A DNA stretch of 64,000 nt from Brevipalpus yothersi (taxonomy: Eukaryota; Arthropoda; Arachnida; Trombidiformes; Tenuipalpidae): assembly GCA_003956705.1 (NCBI GenBank), contig QZCP01000077.1:1-64000 (forward strand), written 5' to 3'. Below the pieces are notes generated by a model that saw only the letters and a program-made list of their open reading frames with translations, was not told the DNA's origin and searched no databases. Shown here piece by piece: positions 12,801 through 25,356 of the stretch. Both the position numbers and the translations under genes were made by a program. How positions within the stretch are numbered: position 1 is the first letter of the stretch; each line of letters starts with the position of its first letter.

Positions 12801-15800
12801 ATGACCCAAAAGTCTACATCAAATTGTTGCCGTAACTGGCGTCATTGGAGATGTAATCAATTCATCATCGATGAGAGAAAGGGTTACTGCAGAAGCTATA
12901 TATTGTTATTGACTACCATCACTAGAGCTAGTGAATCATGTTTACGATCGTTTTCTTTTCATAGCGAGGAATCACGAAGAGAGAGAGATGAAAGTTATGT
13001 TCATTTGATCTGAACTCATGAAATTTTTCATACTAAATTGACTGTTTAGACCAACTCTTAATGATCACTTACCCTGACAAATACAATTTTACCGGCAATA
13101 CGATATTTCCCTTCTGCTAGTCGCTGGATTCCATGTCTTGCTTTCTTTCCATAGTATGATTTCGCTATTAACATGACCTGGAATAGAAAATAGAAGGGTA
13201 TAGATCAAAATCTGGTTTGAAGGCAAGATTGCAATGAATTCATCACTCATGATAAACTCGGAGGATATAAGGTGACAACGCAAGCCGGCTGAGTCTTAAA
13301 TTTAATTTTTGAGCCTACATGAAACTAAAATTCGATAAAAAAGAGGATAAGTGTAATTTGGAAGATCAGTAAAAATAAGAAGAGAAGGAGTGATCAGGCT
13401 ACAGGATGCCTGGAGAAAAGACAACTTGTCAAGAGCTTGACTTGGGCTTCTTCTCTTCCAAGCCCCACAGTTATTTTCAACTGAAAACACGGAAGCTTTT
13501 CTGAAGCATACTGATACACTTCTTAGATAAGCATTCTCTCTCTCTCTCTCTTTCTCATTCCTGATTATGAATAACTTTGATTGTCAAAAACAGAATTGGT
13601 CCAGTTCAAAGTCTACAACATTAACAACAAACATTACGCATTTCAAATATTCAAAGTCTGCAATGACAAAGGTGATAAAGATGTACAAAGTTTTTCAATT
13701 GATGGAACGTTTTGAGCTTTTTTTCTTCGTAACTTGAGGACATTTGAAAGACAGAAAATAGTCCGATTAACTCAATCAATGAGTGAAAAGTGAATGAAGA
13801 GATGAATGAATCTCAGGTCAGCAAATTGAAAAAAATTGTAGGTGTATCAAGTCCATTCCATCTATAAAACCAAAGTTCATCAGATAAGATCACGGGAAAA
13901 TCCCAAAATTGATCTCAATCTTAGTTGATCCAAGAAAATCATCTTTCCCTCTCCCTCTCTCCATCTCTTAGGGTCTTATTTGAAGAAAATGAGTGAGATT
14001 ATCTCTTCAATCCATTTCTCAACGGTGTAGAGGGCTCAACATTGGTAATGATATGGGACGTGTAATGTAATATCACGAAGTGAAACAATAATTTGATAGT
14101 GTTTCGAAAGTTTATCATATAACATTCTATTTTCTCTTCTCTCCAAGAATGAAGAAGGAAACTCAAGTCTCTCCAGGAACTCTTTTCAGGGTTGAATACG
14201 AGTAGTGACACTGCTTAACAAGGCTTATTGGTTCCTGATTGACTAAGGAAAGAAACTCTATGACTCGACGACTCTTTCTTTCTCTTTCTTTCTCTCTCTC
14301 TCTCGTGCTCTAGAAATGAGTCGAGCAATGAAATACTATGATGACTGAGAGAAGACGACAGGATATTGCTGAGAGGTTTAGTGAGATGAGAGAATTATCC
14401 AGACAATCGAGCTGATAATCTTAATTAGGACAGGAAATTGGAGCAAATTCGATAAAAGATAAAAGATAAATGGACATTGTGAGAGAGTTGTCGACTGAAA
14501 TAGTCTCAATCATGAACTGTGATCAAAATCTTCCTCCATTATTAGTCAGACTAATGTTTTTAAACTTGAAACCCTTTGAACACGAGTCAAGTTCTTTTTT
14601 GAAAGAAAAAAGAATTTCCATAAGGTTAAGAAGAAAGCGGACGAGAATAGAGGATAGAGTAGCGTGTCAAGCTAAGGAAAAAACGAGGATATAAAAGATA
14701 AAGGATCAAAGTTGTGGCAATCACAGCAAAATAAGAAGAAGAAGAAGAAGAAGAAAAAGAAGAAGAAGAAGAAATGATGAGGTTTGCGTAAGTCTTCAGT
14801 TTGAAGGAGAAAAAATGAATTAAATGGAAAAAGAAGAGAGTGCCACAAGCTCAATTTGAGCTATTATATCTTTTCTTCATCTTTCTTATTCTATTTTATA
14901 ACTAGAACTAATGCTCTTAATAAACAATGGTATTTTACGATTAAAAGAATCATTTTAGCTTTGCTTGCCAGAATTGTTCGATAGAAAGAGAGAGAATACA
15001 AACATCCACACACACACACTCACTTGCATTCACATTCAAACTGAAAGTAATACAAACCTTTCGATCCAATTGAGATACTTTTTTACTACCGCTGCTCGGA
15101 CTACCATTCTCCGTTTGTATTGATGTATCGACTGAGCAGACTGAAGTGGTGCTTATTGAAGCTACCGATGGAGCTCTTTCCAATCCGTTACCGTGAACAC
15201 TAGCGGCCGATGACCAGCAGCCATCTAGATCATCTTCAACTGTTATCGGAACAGATAGAGATGAGTTGGAAGAAGAAGAAGCGGGAGAAGAGCATCTTAT
15301 CTTTCCGTTACCATTCAAATTGTTGCCGTTGTTTACGTTATCTTCTGAACTATTATTATTATTATTATTAGCCATGTCGTTGTTACTGCTGCTGTTACTA
15401 TTCAATTCGCTGATTTTGAGTAATGCTGCACGCTTAGCTCGCCGCAGGGCTGCTTCTCGCTCCATCTCTTTCCTCTCTTCAGCGTCTATTTCCTTCTCAA
15501 ATTCAACTAACCCGGGAACCGGAGTGAACATATACTTTCTGCACGCAATCCGAGCAACTTCCAACAGACAGAGTATCACACTTCTAGGATTATTATGAAG
15601 TACCAAGTCTTCCGTCTCAAATAGAACCGCCTCGCGTACATTCAACCGACGACACCATTGGATAAAATTGCTCACATTGTCACGAGCGTAAAACGATTCT
15701 GACTTGGCGTTTTCCCAGCATTTCATCTTCAGAGCGCTTATACCACCATTAGTGTATGGTCCACCATAGTTGAATGAATTGCTTCGAGGAGAGATTCCGT

Positions 15801-16314
15801 TCACTTTGGTGTGATGATGGGAAGAAGAAGAAGCATGGAAAGCCGAAGTGGAGGATAAAGAAGAAGATGATGAAGAAGAAGAAGAAGAAGAGGAGGAAGA
15901 AGAAGAAGAATGCTGATTTGAAGATGTTGGCGGTACTTGTTCATTTTCGTCCACTCTATTCAATGATGTCGATGATGATGGCGATGAAGTGTGAGTGGTA
16001 GTTGGCGATGATGTGCAAGGTGTTGAAGATGATGACAAGTTGGTTGAATGGCGTCTGAAGAGGTGAGGATGATGTGGTTGATAATTAACACAGGAGGTAG
16101 TAGCATTAGTACGATTTCGATAAAAGTCCTTATTAAATTGATCGATAAGAGAACATTTCTCTTCAATTATTTTGGCCAGCTTACAAACAATAACACCATT
16201 ATCAAGTTTTGTCATAAAATTTTGAGCATCAATATCAATATTCAATATCTTATTGATCCAATCGGAAACATCCTCTTTCAGGGGTATTAGATAGGCTTCT
16301 TGAAGCTGCTGCAT
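9815..16314 (-). CDS. GAS2-like protein (CH + GAR domains; Pigs/GAS2L family)
   Basis: Three exons, all joined in phase 0: 15058-16314, 13073-13177 and 9815-10774, giving 773 residues. Exon 1 encodes a calponin-homology domain of GAS2 type (PLKEDVSDWIN, MTKLDNGVIVCKLA, YARDNVSNFIQWCRRL, LFETEDLVLH, SVILCLLEVAR). Exon 1 ends QLDRK, exon 2 supplies the middle of the GAR domain (QRLAEGKYRIAGKIVFVR), and exon 3 completes it (DRHVMVRVGGGWDTLEHFL). In this family the CH domain binds F-actin and the GAR domain binds microtubules, cross-linking the two cytoskeletons. The C-terminal tail of about 300 residues is Ser/Pro-rich with [ST]-x-[IL]-P motifs (SKLP, TKLP, TNIP) that could bind EB1, as in GAS2L proteins. 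The CH domain carries an insertion of about 125 residues with a Ser run. A GTG three bases upstream extends the frame, but the ATG at 16314 is preferred. Introns are about 1.9 and 2.3 kb. Confidence 0.88.
10775..13072 (-). other. Intron 2 of the GAS2-like gene
   Basis: A 2.3-kb intron with donor gtaagt and acceptor ttacag. It contains CT-rich patches (11458-11475) and a GAA/AAG-rich patch (12110-12160). No exon-like segment was recognised, and exons 2 and 3 join cleanly without one. Confidence 0.7.
13178..15057 (-). other. Intron 1 of the GAS2-like gene
   Basis: A 1.9-kb intron with donor gtttgt and acceptor ttccag. It includes short CT patches (13535-13552, 14275-14304) and a GAA-rich patch (14735-14773). 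The GAR domain reads through from exon 1 to exon 2 with nothing missing, so no hidden exon is required. Confidence 0.7.
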
Positions 16315-19300
16315 CACCGATTGTGATTCAATCTTATTTATTTATTTATACGTATATATATGTATGGTATATGATATACTTTTATACTAAACAACAGTAA
16401 TGATGAACTTTTTCACTCTTCATCAAATGGAGGGATTTAACACTCAATTAATTAACAATATTCCCGAAAGAAAACAAAGAGGAGACACATAAAATCTCTC
16501 TCCATTCGAAAACACTTTCGTACTTCGACAAGAGATTGGAAAAAAAAATCTCGACACAAAAATTGAAACCTTCAAAGCTTGAAGTTGAAAAATCAAATGA
16601 TGTTGATTAAACTGATCTCCCTCCACAAAACAAACGGCTCCCTCAGCAATCAGTGGAGCGCCGCCATCAAGAACTAGAGTAATATGTTAGGAAAATAAAT
16701 TGTAATAATACACTTGATTAATAATCATCATATTTAATTTATTAACCACATCATGATTAAACCATGTTTTCCCAGGTGTAACCATTGGGATTAATGTTGA
16801 CTTTAAGAACAGTCCAAACATGAGAAGAAAAAATATGTTCATGTTGACCGTCTTGTTTGCCTTGCTTTATTTTTCCATACTCACGCCTCTTGCGGATACA
16901 AGAGGAAACTTTTCGGCAGAGATTTTTTCGAAATTCTTTTCTGGAAAAGATTTTCCAGATTTTCAAGAAATTATCTGATTAATTATCTGATTTAATTATC
17001 GGTGGTTTGTGGATACATGCAAACTTTGAGAAATCTTCACGAAATTTGAAAATATGAAAATTTTTCCACAATTTTTAGCTATATTTGATGGAGAAAATTG
17101 ATGGTGAAAGTTTGGTGAATAAACACAAATCATGGTTATTAGTATTGGGAGTGAAAATATTTTTTCTCAATTTCTTTTTTGCCTCCATTATGTTACTTAG
17201 CTGTCTCCGGAAATAATTCAGCTCAGTGGGTGGATGATATTGGCAAGAATATTATCAAGAAAAGATACTTCAATAGAATTGATAGATTGTGGCCTTCAGG
17301 CTGTATTGCTTATTGTATTTGCTTCGATTTGTTGAACTCATGCGTTTGTCATGCTTTTCACTGTGTCTCTGAATTCTTCGAGCTAAGGAGAGGGTATCAT
17401 GATCACGAAGAAATCAAAATGTTCATGAGGAGTCACTTTTTGGCGAAAATTCGCTTTCGTCGATGAGGGTGATAAAATTCTAAAAGGAACCTGAAATTGT
17501 TGTTTCAATCATTCTGATGACAAGAAAGTTCAGGCAAATCTTGAGCATGACATTCATTGTATGCAATGTTTTAATCAAATTAAATGGTCAAATTTGAGCT
17601 TGTAGCGTGAAAAGCCGCCAGAACAAACTGTCAATTTCTTCAATCGTGCGAGCCAATCAGATTGATTGATTGGTCATGCAATATAATCGGACCAGTTCAA
17701 TTTCAATCGAAAGTATTCTATATTGCTTTAATTGGACATTGTCTAAGAACAGTCATTAACGTGGGATTGAACACAATTCCTTCTTAGTTCACTCTCATGA
17801 GATATATTGAATATTCATCAATTATCGAAGGAAGTATTATTGTTATTTGAAAAATGGATTGGATAATAGATCTTCCTATGATCTGATAGGCAAATTCCCA
17901 TATTTTGGATAGAGTAACACTGATTATCGGATTTTTGATGCCATTTCCATCATTGACATTCTCTAAAAACAGTGGACTCTCCTGAGCAAGCTACCAATTC
18001 AATGCCATGAACATGCATGTATTCTCAATTGGAAATTCTATCGTCTTACGTTGGATAATTGAATGAGGAATCGAAAAATCAACTTTCGAGTATAATTTAG
18101 CACACCAATTCGCTGAGTGACGAAATGATCCGAAAGTTTCGACTCCATTAGAAAAGTTTGGAAAGATTAATTCTCTTAAGATGTCACCTATCGTCCAACT
18201 ATCTATATGATGATGAAGCCATCGGGCAATATTTGATGACACCCGATCTGTTGACTCATTAATTTCTACTTGAACCATTAATTCTATTACGGAAGTCTTC
18301 GTAATTGCTTCTCTGAAGCTGGAATACTGAAATTTTCAACAAACAACCGTTAGGCGATGAATCCATCGAATTCTCACAGACTGTTCCATAAATATCAGAT
18401 CATCTTGATGACAATCAAGTGTTTAAATTTCGATTGATTCGCGAAACTTGGTCAAAAGAGGCAATTTGATGACTTTGAAAACGTTCATGCTTTGGATTTT
18501 CATTATTCGAACAATTGTGTGCTCCAATCTCAGAGATCATCCCTAGAGTCAAATAATGAGAATATTTGGAATGTCACAGTAGGTATGATGCAATATTCTG
18601 CTCTCTTGAAAAGAGGTCAATAAGGTGTCATCCAGGACAAGAAAGACATTGGTGATGATTCATTTGCCAAGAGGTCATGAGCAAGATTTCAAATCCAAAT
18701 AATGTGATTCTCTTCCAAAGGAGCTTCTCTTCCACTTCTCTAGTGAGCTGTAACTTCAATCTTACGACATAAAAAATAAATTTGAATAATGGACATCAAA
18801 TTTTATGAGCTCATTGATCTGAATTTTTGTCGTAACAAGAGAACTTGTTTGACATAGATGTTTTGTTTCTATTGGCTCTATTTAATTATGCAATAGGAAA
18901 AATTGAGGAAGTTTCTATGGCTCGATTAACGTCTTACTCTCAATAATGGAGGATTGAATTTTGTTGAGGTGATTTCATCTCACGCAAACATACATACATG
19001 TATGATGAGATTTCTTTTAGCAATAAATGGATCACAAACCAAGAGAATAGAAAATCTTAGATGATGGAGAATCTAGGATAAACCAAACGGTATCCAAAAT
19101 CGTCCATCTTTGTTTATTTAATCAGAAATTTGAAAGATTTCTTCATCGACTCAAGTGTCTCGTCATCGATTAACAGATTACTCTGAAAATGAGTCTGAAT
19201 ATAAAGTAGCAGGAAGAATGGTAACAAAAAATTTCAGCTACTCTGAATAGCACAAAATTGAAAATGATTGAGCATAAGTTAAATCAATGGTTTTCCAAGT

Positions 19301-19579
19301 ATTGCCCACAATAGGTCAACATATACATGTACATTCATAAACTGTTCTCAGTTAAAGTTATTGAATACTTTATATTTATGTGCCTCAGCTATTGATTGCT
19401 ATAAGCTGAATTGCTCGACTTCTTAGTAACTAAAGAATACCATGAGTTTCATGGTCAAGCAGGAATGTGAGGGAAAGATGATCAAAATTTCAAACAATTT
19501 TAACTGAGGCTCAACTCATCAGTTACCTATCTAAGGAATTGAATAGCTGCAATTTTGTTTCATTGAAGGTATGAAATAA
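16315..19579. other. Intergenic region between the DLG5-like 3' end and the GAS2-like 5' end
   Basis: AT-rich, without a supported gene. It should hold the GAS2-like promoter (minus strand, above 16314) and the DLG5-like 3' UTR (below 19580). A 95-codon minus-strand frame at 17991-18278 is open but matches nothing I recognise. No SH3 or guanylate-kinase segment that would extend the DLG5-like gene was seen. Confidence 0.5.
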
Positions 19580-22500
19580 TCAAACTTTTTGGCTTATTTC
19601 ATCTTGATTTTCAAGCTCCTCTTGCTCTTCGTGGGTGAAACGACCGGGAATTTTCAACTTATTCGGATTGTATTGAACAAGAAGATTCAATCTTTCCCCA
19701 CACTGTCGCAGTATATTAGCAGCATGGTCATACACTGCATTTCGCATATTGATTCCACAAATTTCCAAAATTTGATCACCAATCTGTATTCCTGCTTGAC
19801 TTGCTAGACTGTCTTTTTCAACAGTGGTAACGAACACTCCGGTTGGACCAGAGCTTATATTGATGCCAAGAGTTCCTGTACTTCGAATCATCTCGATGTA
19901 TCTTAAATCACCTGGTCGAGGTTTAAGATTCTTTGAATTCTTATTCCGTCGTCCAGATGATAGCCATTCAACGCTAAACGATATTGGGCTACCGAAATCT
20001 GAGAGTGCTGATGATGATGCTCGATCTATCGAGCCGGTAGATAGTTTTCCGCTTGAGCAAGTCGAGGTTACACTCGGATTGGACGGAATTCGAATACGTT
20101 GAGAGCGTTTAGGAAATGTTGATCGGCCATCATATATTGATGCCAATTCCGCATCGTTCTCATCACTTTTGTAGCCTGAAGCGTTAGCATCCATACTTTG
20201 TTGGGTTCGATGAGAATATGGGGAAGTTGATGTGTGACCGTAGTGTGATGACTGATAAGGCGACTTGGTTAAAGAGCCAATCACGAAGTTTGATTCAAAA
20301 GGAGAAGATGAAGTTGCTTGATGATGTTTTTTGATTTCTGAGCTATTTTGATACAAGTTATTAACACGATCGCTACTGGAATTACTCAAATTATTGCTGG
20401 TAATCTCACCAGGTCGCAAAAGTGAGTCATAGATGTGATGCTCAGTAGGTGAGCCCATATGTAAGTTATTATGATTGTGTGATAGATATGAATGTAACCC
20501 AGATTGGGGAGAGTTAGAATAAAGATGAGGTGGCGGCGGCGGTGGCCGCTGTTGTCTTGTTAGGGGTGAAGTATCACGAGGTGATGAGTGATGAGCATTC
20601 GAAAGGTGACTGTTGTGGTGATTCAAGGGTAGAGTTGTAGTGCGCTTATTGTATGGTTGAGCTACACGGAACAGTCCAAGTGTATCCGTGGTGGTTCGTA
20701 TCGGAGGAGTTGGTATGGAAGATGTTTTGGATGAGCTGTTCATGTAGGCACCGTGAATACTTGATGAAGGATGATATGAATGAGAATGTGAGTGTTGATG
20801 GTGAGGAATTGTAGATAATTGAGAGGCAAGGACTGAAATGGATGAATCTAGATCCAAATTGTCAGTCAAAACACTGTGAACTGAATGGGGTCTTTGCTTT
20901 GAATGAGTACCAGAAGATGACTTCCGATAACTTTCGTATGATTTATCCTTCAATTGAGCAGATATATTTGAGTAGTCACTTGTATCTCCCTTAATTCGTT
21001 GCCGGTGGCTTGAGTCATTTTTTATCAATGAGCTATAATTTGCGTAGTGGTTTATTGATTCAGACTTATTGCTATATGAAACTTGGGATAAATTTTCTGA
21101 TGGCGATGAATGTCCATGAATGGGAACTGGAGTTGAGGAATTAGATGGAGTATTTCTTGAAGAATGAATAGAAATATGATCACCTCCCTCAGACAACTTA
21201 TCGTACAAGGAAGAATCAGATTTATCACTGTTCTTGATACTTGATGGTAGATGGATATGATTATCAACTGTTATCGATCGACGAGACATTGCTGGACCAA
21301 AAAGATCTCGAACATGTGGACTTTTGTTGGTGAACTTATTCACTGGATTAAATGTGGCAAGAGATTTTTGACCCTTCAAATTTATAGATCGCATTGTTGG
21401 ACCCCCATTGAGTTCACCGACACCCTCACCATTAGGAATTCGAAATACTTGGGGACCTCGATACTTGGGCCATGTTCCTCCATCACGATCTCTTTCTTTT
21501 TTGCCATCTTTGATAGCTTGTTTGGTGGATGAAATCCGGTCAGAATAATCGGCAAGAACTTTGTCCAGTGAAGCAAGTGTTTCACGAGCTTCTTGTTCTG
21601 TTGATGAATCAGCCACTTCTTTACGATTACCACTGCCACTACTACAACCACTTCCTTTTCGTTCACCATAAAATTTATTGTATGCTCGATCAAGTAGGGT
21701 AGGAGCTGGAGAATTTGGACTCCGATCGATGTGTTTTGGAGATGAAAGTGGAGATGAAGATGTTTTGGAAGATGATAATGGAAGAGAATTGCGATTACTA
21801 GCTTTAGCGTTTTCAAATTTTTCACTATATTCTCGAATTTCTTTACGAGCTTCTCGTAATTGTCTTCTGGTGTCATCTGATTCACGTAAAGCTTCGGCAA
21901 GATCACGCACAACTCTATCTCGTTCTCTTCGTAACCGGTCACAAAGTGTCCTCATACTCTCACGTTCCAATGCAATCTTATCCTTCTCCTCAAGAGCTAT
22001 TGTTCTTTCTTTTTTCAACATTTCACACTCATTACGACTGAACATGAGCTCATTTTGGAGACATTCTTTTTGTCGCCGTATAACCTCTAATTCCATGTTG
22101 ATCTGTTCCATACTGTCCAAGCGATGGCTTCCAATTGAGGCTGAACTGTTTTGCTTCCAAGATGACGATATACCTGATGACGAAGAGTCCCATTGATTGT
22201 GATTATGGGTGTGTGAATGATTGTTGCTGGTGGTATGGTTATGATTATGAGTATGATTGTGAGTTGGTGACCGGAGTGGTGATGAAAAATTGCTATCCTC
22301 ACCTCCTTCACCAAATCTGGTCATATAATCTTGTACTTTCTTGGACAATCTATCTCTATCGATGAGAACAGTTGTGATCTCTCTTTTAAGACTATCAATT
22401 TGTTCCATGTTTATCTTTTTCTCTTCATTTAGTGTGGCTATTTTCTTTTGATTTTCGGTCAATTCTTCTTGCAATTTTTCAATCTCTTTGTGGACACTAT

Positions 22501-22738
22501 CCCTTTCTGACATAATTAAATTATACTCTTGAATTGCTGAATTACGCTCCTCAGTCATTCGTGATAAATCCTTGGTGGCCTTCATACGATCGGTGATCAC
22601 TTGATTCATCTCTTTAATATATTCATCTCGTTGATGCTGGAATCGAGTTAATGTTTGCTTTAGATCACCACATTCTCGAACACAATTGTCATACTTGATG
22701 AGAAGACTATTGTATCTTTCTTGAAGTTCACTATCCAT
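19580..22738 (-). CDS. DLG5-like scaffold: coiled coils plus one PDZ domain
   Basis: A single uninterrupted frame of 1052 codons. The ATG at 22738 sits in a strong context (ccaccATGG). The N-terminus is a long coiled coil (about residues 1-145) that includes EYNLIMSERDSVHKEIEKLQ, a segment very close to DLG5. An Asn/His-rich spacer follows (about 155-190), then a second coiled coil (about 213-315), then some 600 low-complexity Ser/His/Pro residues. One PDZ domain lies at about 945-1023, with carboxylate-loop TLGI and the segments GVFVTTV, SLASQAG, GDQILEICGINMR and AANILRQCG; it is most like the third PDZ of DLG5. DLG5 is a membrane-associated scaffold for polarity, junctions and vesicle delivery. 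The usual first two PDZs, the last PDZ, SH3 and guanylate-kinase domains are absent; the frame stops about 30 residues after the PDZ. No intron is visible, and the gene is divergent from the FRS2-like gene. Confidence 0.85.
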   Translation of the reverse strand: MDSELQERYNSLLIKYDNCVRECGDLKQTLTRFQHQRDEYIKEMNQVITDRMKATKDLSRMTEERNSAIQEYNLIMSERDSVHKEIEKLQEELTENQKKIATLNEEKKINMEQIDSLKREITTVLIDRDRLSKKVQDYMTRFGEGGEDSNFSSPLRSPTHNHTHNHNHTTSNNHSHTHNHNQWDSSSSGISSSWKQNSSASIGSHRLDSMEQINMELEVIRRQKECLQNELMFSRNECEMLKKERTIALEEKDKIALERESMRTLCDRLRRERDRVVRDLAEALRESDDTRRQLREARKEIREYSEKFENAKASNRNSLPLSSSKTSSSPLSSPKHIDRSPNSPAPTLLDRAYNKFYGERKGSGCSSGSGNRKEVADSSTEQEARETLASLDKVLADYSDRISSTKQAIKDGKKERDRDGGTWPKYRGPQVFRIPNGEGVGELNGGPTMRSINLKGQKSLATFNPVNKFTNKSPHVRDLFGPAMSRRSITVDNHIHLPSSIKNSDKSDSSLYDKLSEGGDHISIHSSRNTPSNSSTPVPIHGHSSPSENLSQVSYSNKSESINHYANYSSLIKNDSSHRQRIKGDTSDYSNISAQLKDKSYESYRKSSSGTHSKQRPHSVHSVLTDNLDLDSSISVLASQLSTIPHHQHSHSHSYHPSSSIHGAYMNSSSKTSSIPTPPIRTTTDTLGLFRVAQPYNKRTTTLPLNHHNSHLSNAHHSSPRDTSPLTRQQRPPPPPPHLYSNSPQSGLHSYLSHNHNNLHMGSPTEHHIYDSLLRPGEITSNNLSNSSSDRVNNLYQNSSEIKKHHQATSSSPFESNFVIGSLTKSPYQSSHYGHTSTSPYSHRTQQSMDANASGYKSDENDAELASIYDGRSTFPKRSQRIRIPSNPSVTSTCSSGKLSTGSIDRASSSALSDFGSPISFSVEWLSSGRRNKNSKNLKPRPGDLRYIEMIRSTGTLGINISSGPTGVFVTTVEKDSLASQAGIQIGDQILEICGINMRNAVYDHAANILRQCGERLNLLVQYNPNKLKIPGRFTHEEQEELENQDEISQKV

Positions 22739-23389
22739 GGTGGAAACGATGATGATGATGGTTGCTGATGATTGATTTTTCTTGATGTAAGCCTTGCCGA
22801 TAAAGAAATGTTGTTTACAAGCAGTCTACAATAAAATCTAGAGTGGTGTGTCGAGTGATCAATCAAAAAGAAATAGGATCACAATATTATCTCTATGTAT
22901 ATATGTATATGTACACTCTACTATGTATGTATGTAAAGTTGGTATGAAGTGATAATAATAATAATATTAATTGTGACCACTTTTTGATTCAAGAGAAGAG
23001 AGAAGAAGACACGCTGGACAGTGAACTGGTTGCAAAGATGTTGTGTGTGTGTGTGTGTAGAAACAATCCACCATCAAATGGAACTCATCACATACACACA
23101 CTTGGCAAAATATTATTACTACCAATATTAGTATTACTTCCAAATCATCATCATCATACCATCATCATGAATCTTTATCACTGATAAACAATTACAAATG
23201 ACTGACAAATGAAACAGAAACAAGAAAAAAAACAATACTTTGAATATGCAAGTATAATGTGTGTGTGTATGTAATGTGATGTGATGTGAGACTTGCTCTC
23301 TGATCAAATGTTGAGAGAGATACAGTTCAGCTGATTGCGTGGTCTTTAAGGCGGCGGCGACAGATCAAGTTAACGAAGAATGTGTGTGT

Positions 23390-23405
23390 CTACATGTACA
23401 TGTAG
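23390..23405. repeat. 16-base perfect palindrome, CTACATGTACATGTAG
   Basis: The 16 bases equal their own reverse complement. They lie in the divergent DLG5-like/FRS2-like spacer, and a further ACATG copy follows. The role is unknown and could be chance in TG/CA-rich sequence. Confidence 0.7.
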
Positions 23406-23684
23406 AATGTACATGTTATGGTTGAGCCCAAAAAGAATGGATAAAACTTGTTCCTCATTCCACTGGGACAATCAATATTATTGGGATCAAATGATGATGA
23501 TGACCACAATGTTCATTTGGAAACATTTTTTAGATAGGTGTACACAATTGTCATCTAGTTGTGAGAAAAATGAGGATGTTGATGATGATGGCAAGTGTGT
23601 AAGAAAATATGTGTGTATGTGTTTTCTTGGCAGTTTTTATTTGGTGGGAGACTTTTTTTTCTCGCTCTCTTCTTATGATTCATA

Positions 23685-23687
<3 letters not shown>

Positions 23688-23718
<31 letters not shown>
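23688..23718. repeat. (CT)n microsatellite
   Basis: About 31 bases of uninterrupted CT dinucleotides. Confidence 0.93.
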
Positions 23719-23722
<4 letters not shown>

Positions 23723-25311
23723 GAACTTCCTGCGTCGTTAATTTGATTGCATCTTTTCGTCACATTTTCAGTCTATTCGTCAGTCATGTACTGACTGTAA
23801 GTTGAAAATGAATGATTCACAAAGATATCGACGTTTTTCTGGCTGTTTATAAGTCTGATCTAATCTTTTCGACCGTCTGACAAGTTGTGAGAGGTGACTA
23901 ATGTTCACTAAGGTAGAGATAGAGAGAAAGAAAGAAAGACAGAAAGAAAGAGTAATTCTTGACTTTTTTACCTGATATTATATAATCAAATGCTTTTATT
24001 TTAAATTGATCAAATACAGTTCTTGGCTTATTTTTTTTTGATCACCAAAATTTGGAGTTTGTGCTATTGAGTTATATTGCGAAATTGATCGGTGTTAATG
24101 TAGAACTTTTTGAACTGAAAACAAATTTAAAGATTCAAGATCCAAAAAGTCGAACAAAGTCAAAGTTTTTATTACGAATTAAGCTAATGAGTAACATTTT
24201 TTTCCTGGGAGTGACTCGTCTTAAGCTCAAATACTCGAAGACTCAAAGTACATTGAAAGACTCATGAATTAAGTAATAGTGATTAGACCCATGAGAAAGC
24301 CATTACTTTGTGTGAATAGTATCATCCCATTTATCGGTGATTCAGGTAAAGAGCTACACCGTGCTAAGGAATTTTTAGTCGAGATTCATGCTCTCGATAT
24401 TTGAATTCTTCAGATTCTTTTTCCTTTATTTTTAAGTTTTTAGAGTAGAAATAGGTGAAAGGATAAGCTTGAACTACTTTCTAAATCTTTCACACGGCTA
24501 ACCATCATCATGAGCAAAGATTAACTCTGCCCCCTTCAAGTTCCCATTCCATCGTCCAGATAAAAACCCCTCGAAACTAAACTTTATTGCCCTGCTGAAA
24601 TTCGATCCCGATTTATCGAATCGATCAATGGCTATCCATTCGAATTGGAAAAACTATCACTAGAATCTTGATAAATTGAAAAAAATCCTGATCGTCAGTC
24701 GTAGCAAGCATTCATTTCTCTTAGATGCCCATGTCTCGTTGTTGCTCCAATCATCACCTGTATCTTCAGCCCTGATAGATGGATAGATCACAGGAGAGAT
24801 AAATTCATGAAGAGAACCTTCTCAATTTCATAATGATATATTTTTGACTTCTTTAAACAACGATCTGAACAGTTTAAAAAATTTTCTAAACAATTCAACA
24901 AGACAGATTCAATCGTTTAATCGAATCCAAAATCTTCCATCAATCTAACCTAATCTTTATTAGGTAAAGTCCATTTCATCATCCCAACAATTCATTCAGA
25001 CACACCAATTTTTCCATCGAAATCTCATAATCTACTGTTAACAATTGTCAATGCTTATGGGAATTTTCATTCAAACTTCGAGAAGGGAAATTCTCTTCGT
25101 TGATCACCAATAGAATCAGAGTGATGATTAGATCATCAAAAAATTTCTCCTGTACTTTCCATCATCGTTTTAGGATAATCCCAAGATGAGATGAAAAGTG
25201 TCCATCTTTCTTCATCTTTTCCCATGCCTCATCTTGTTCACCACCACAGACATACCATGCAATTCATGTGCCCTTCGACAGAGAGAGAAAGAGAGGGAAA
25301 AAAGAAAGAAA

Positions 25312-25314
<3 letters not shown>

Positions 25315-25351
<37 letters not shown>
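25315..25351. repeat. (GA)n microsatellite
   Basis: About 37 bases of uninterrupted GA repeat, flanked on the left by imperfect GAAA/GAGA sequence. Confidence 0.93.

Positions 25352-25356
<5 letters not shown>

Noticed and set aside
17991..18278. 95-codon minus-strand frame below the GAS2-like gene
   Set aside because: The composition is protein-like, but no family, exon boundary or neighbour supports it. I considered it as a missing DLG5 SH3/GUK exon and found no matching motif.
21678..22196. 172-codon plus-strand frame over the DLG5-like coiled coil
   Set aside because: It is antisense to a highly biased coiled-coil sequence, with no independent support.
24590..24640. TTCGATCCCG resembling a tRNA T-loop
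   Set aside because: No matching acceptor, D or anticodon stems can be built around it.
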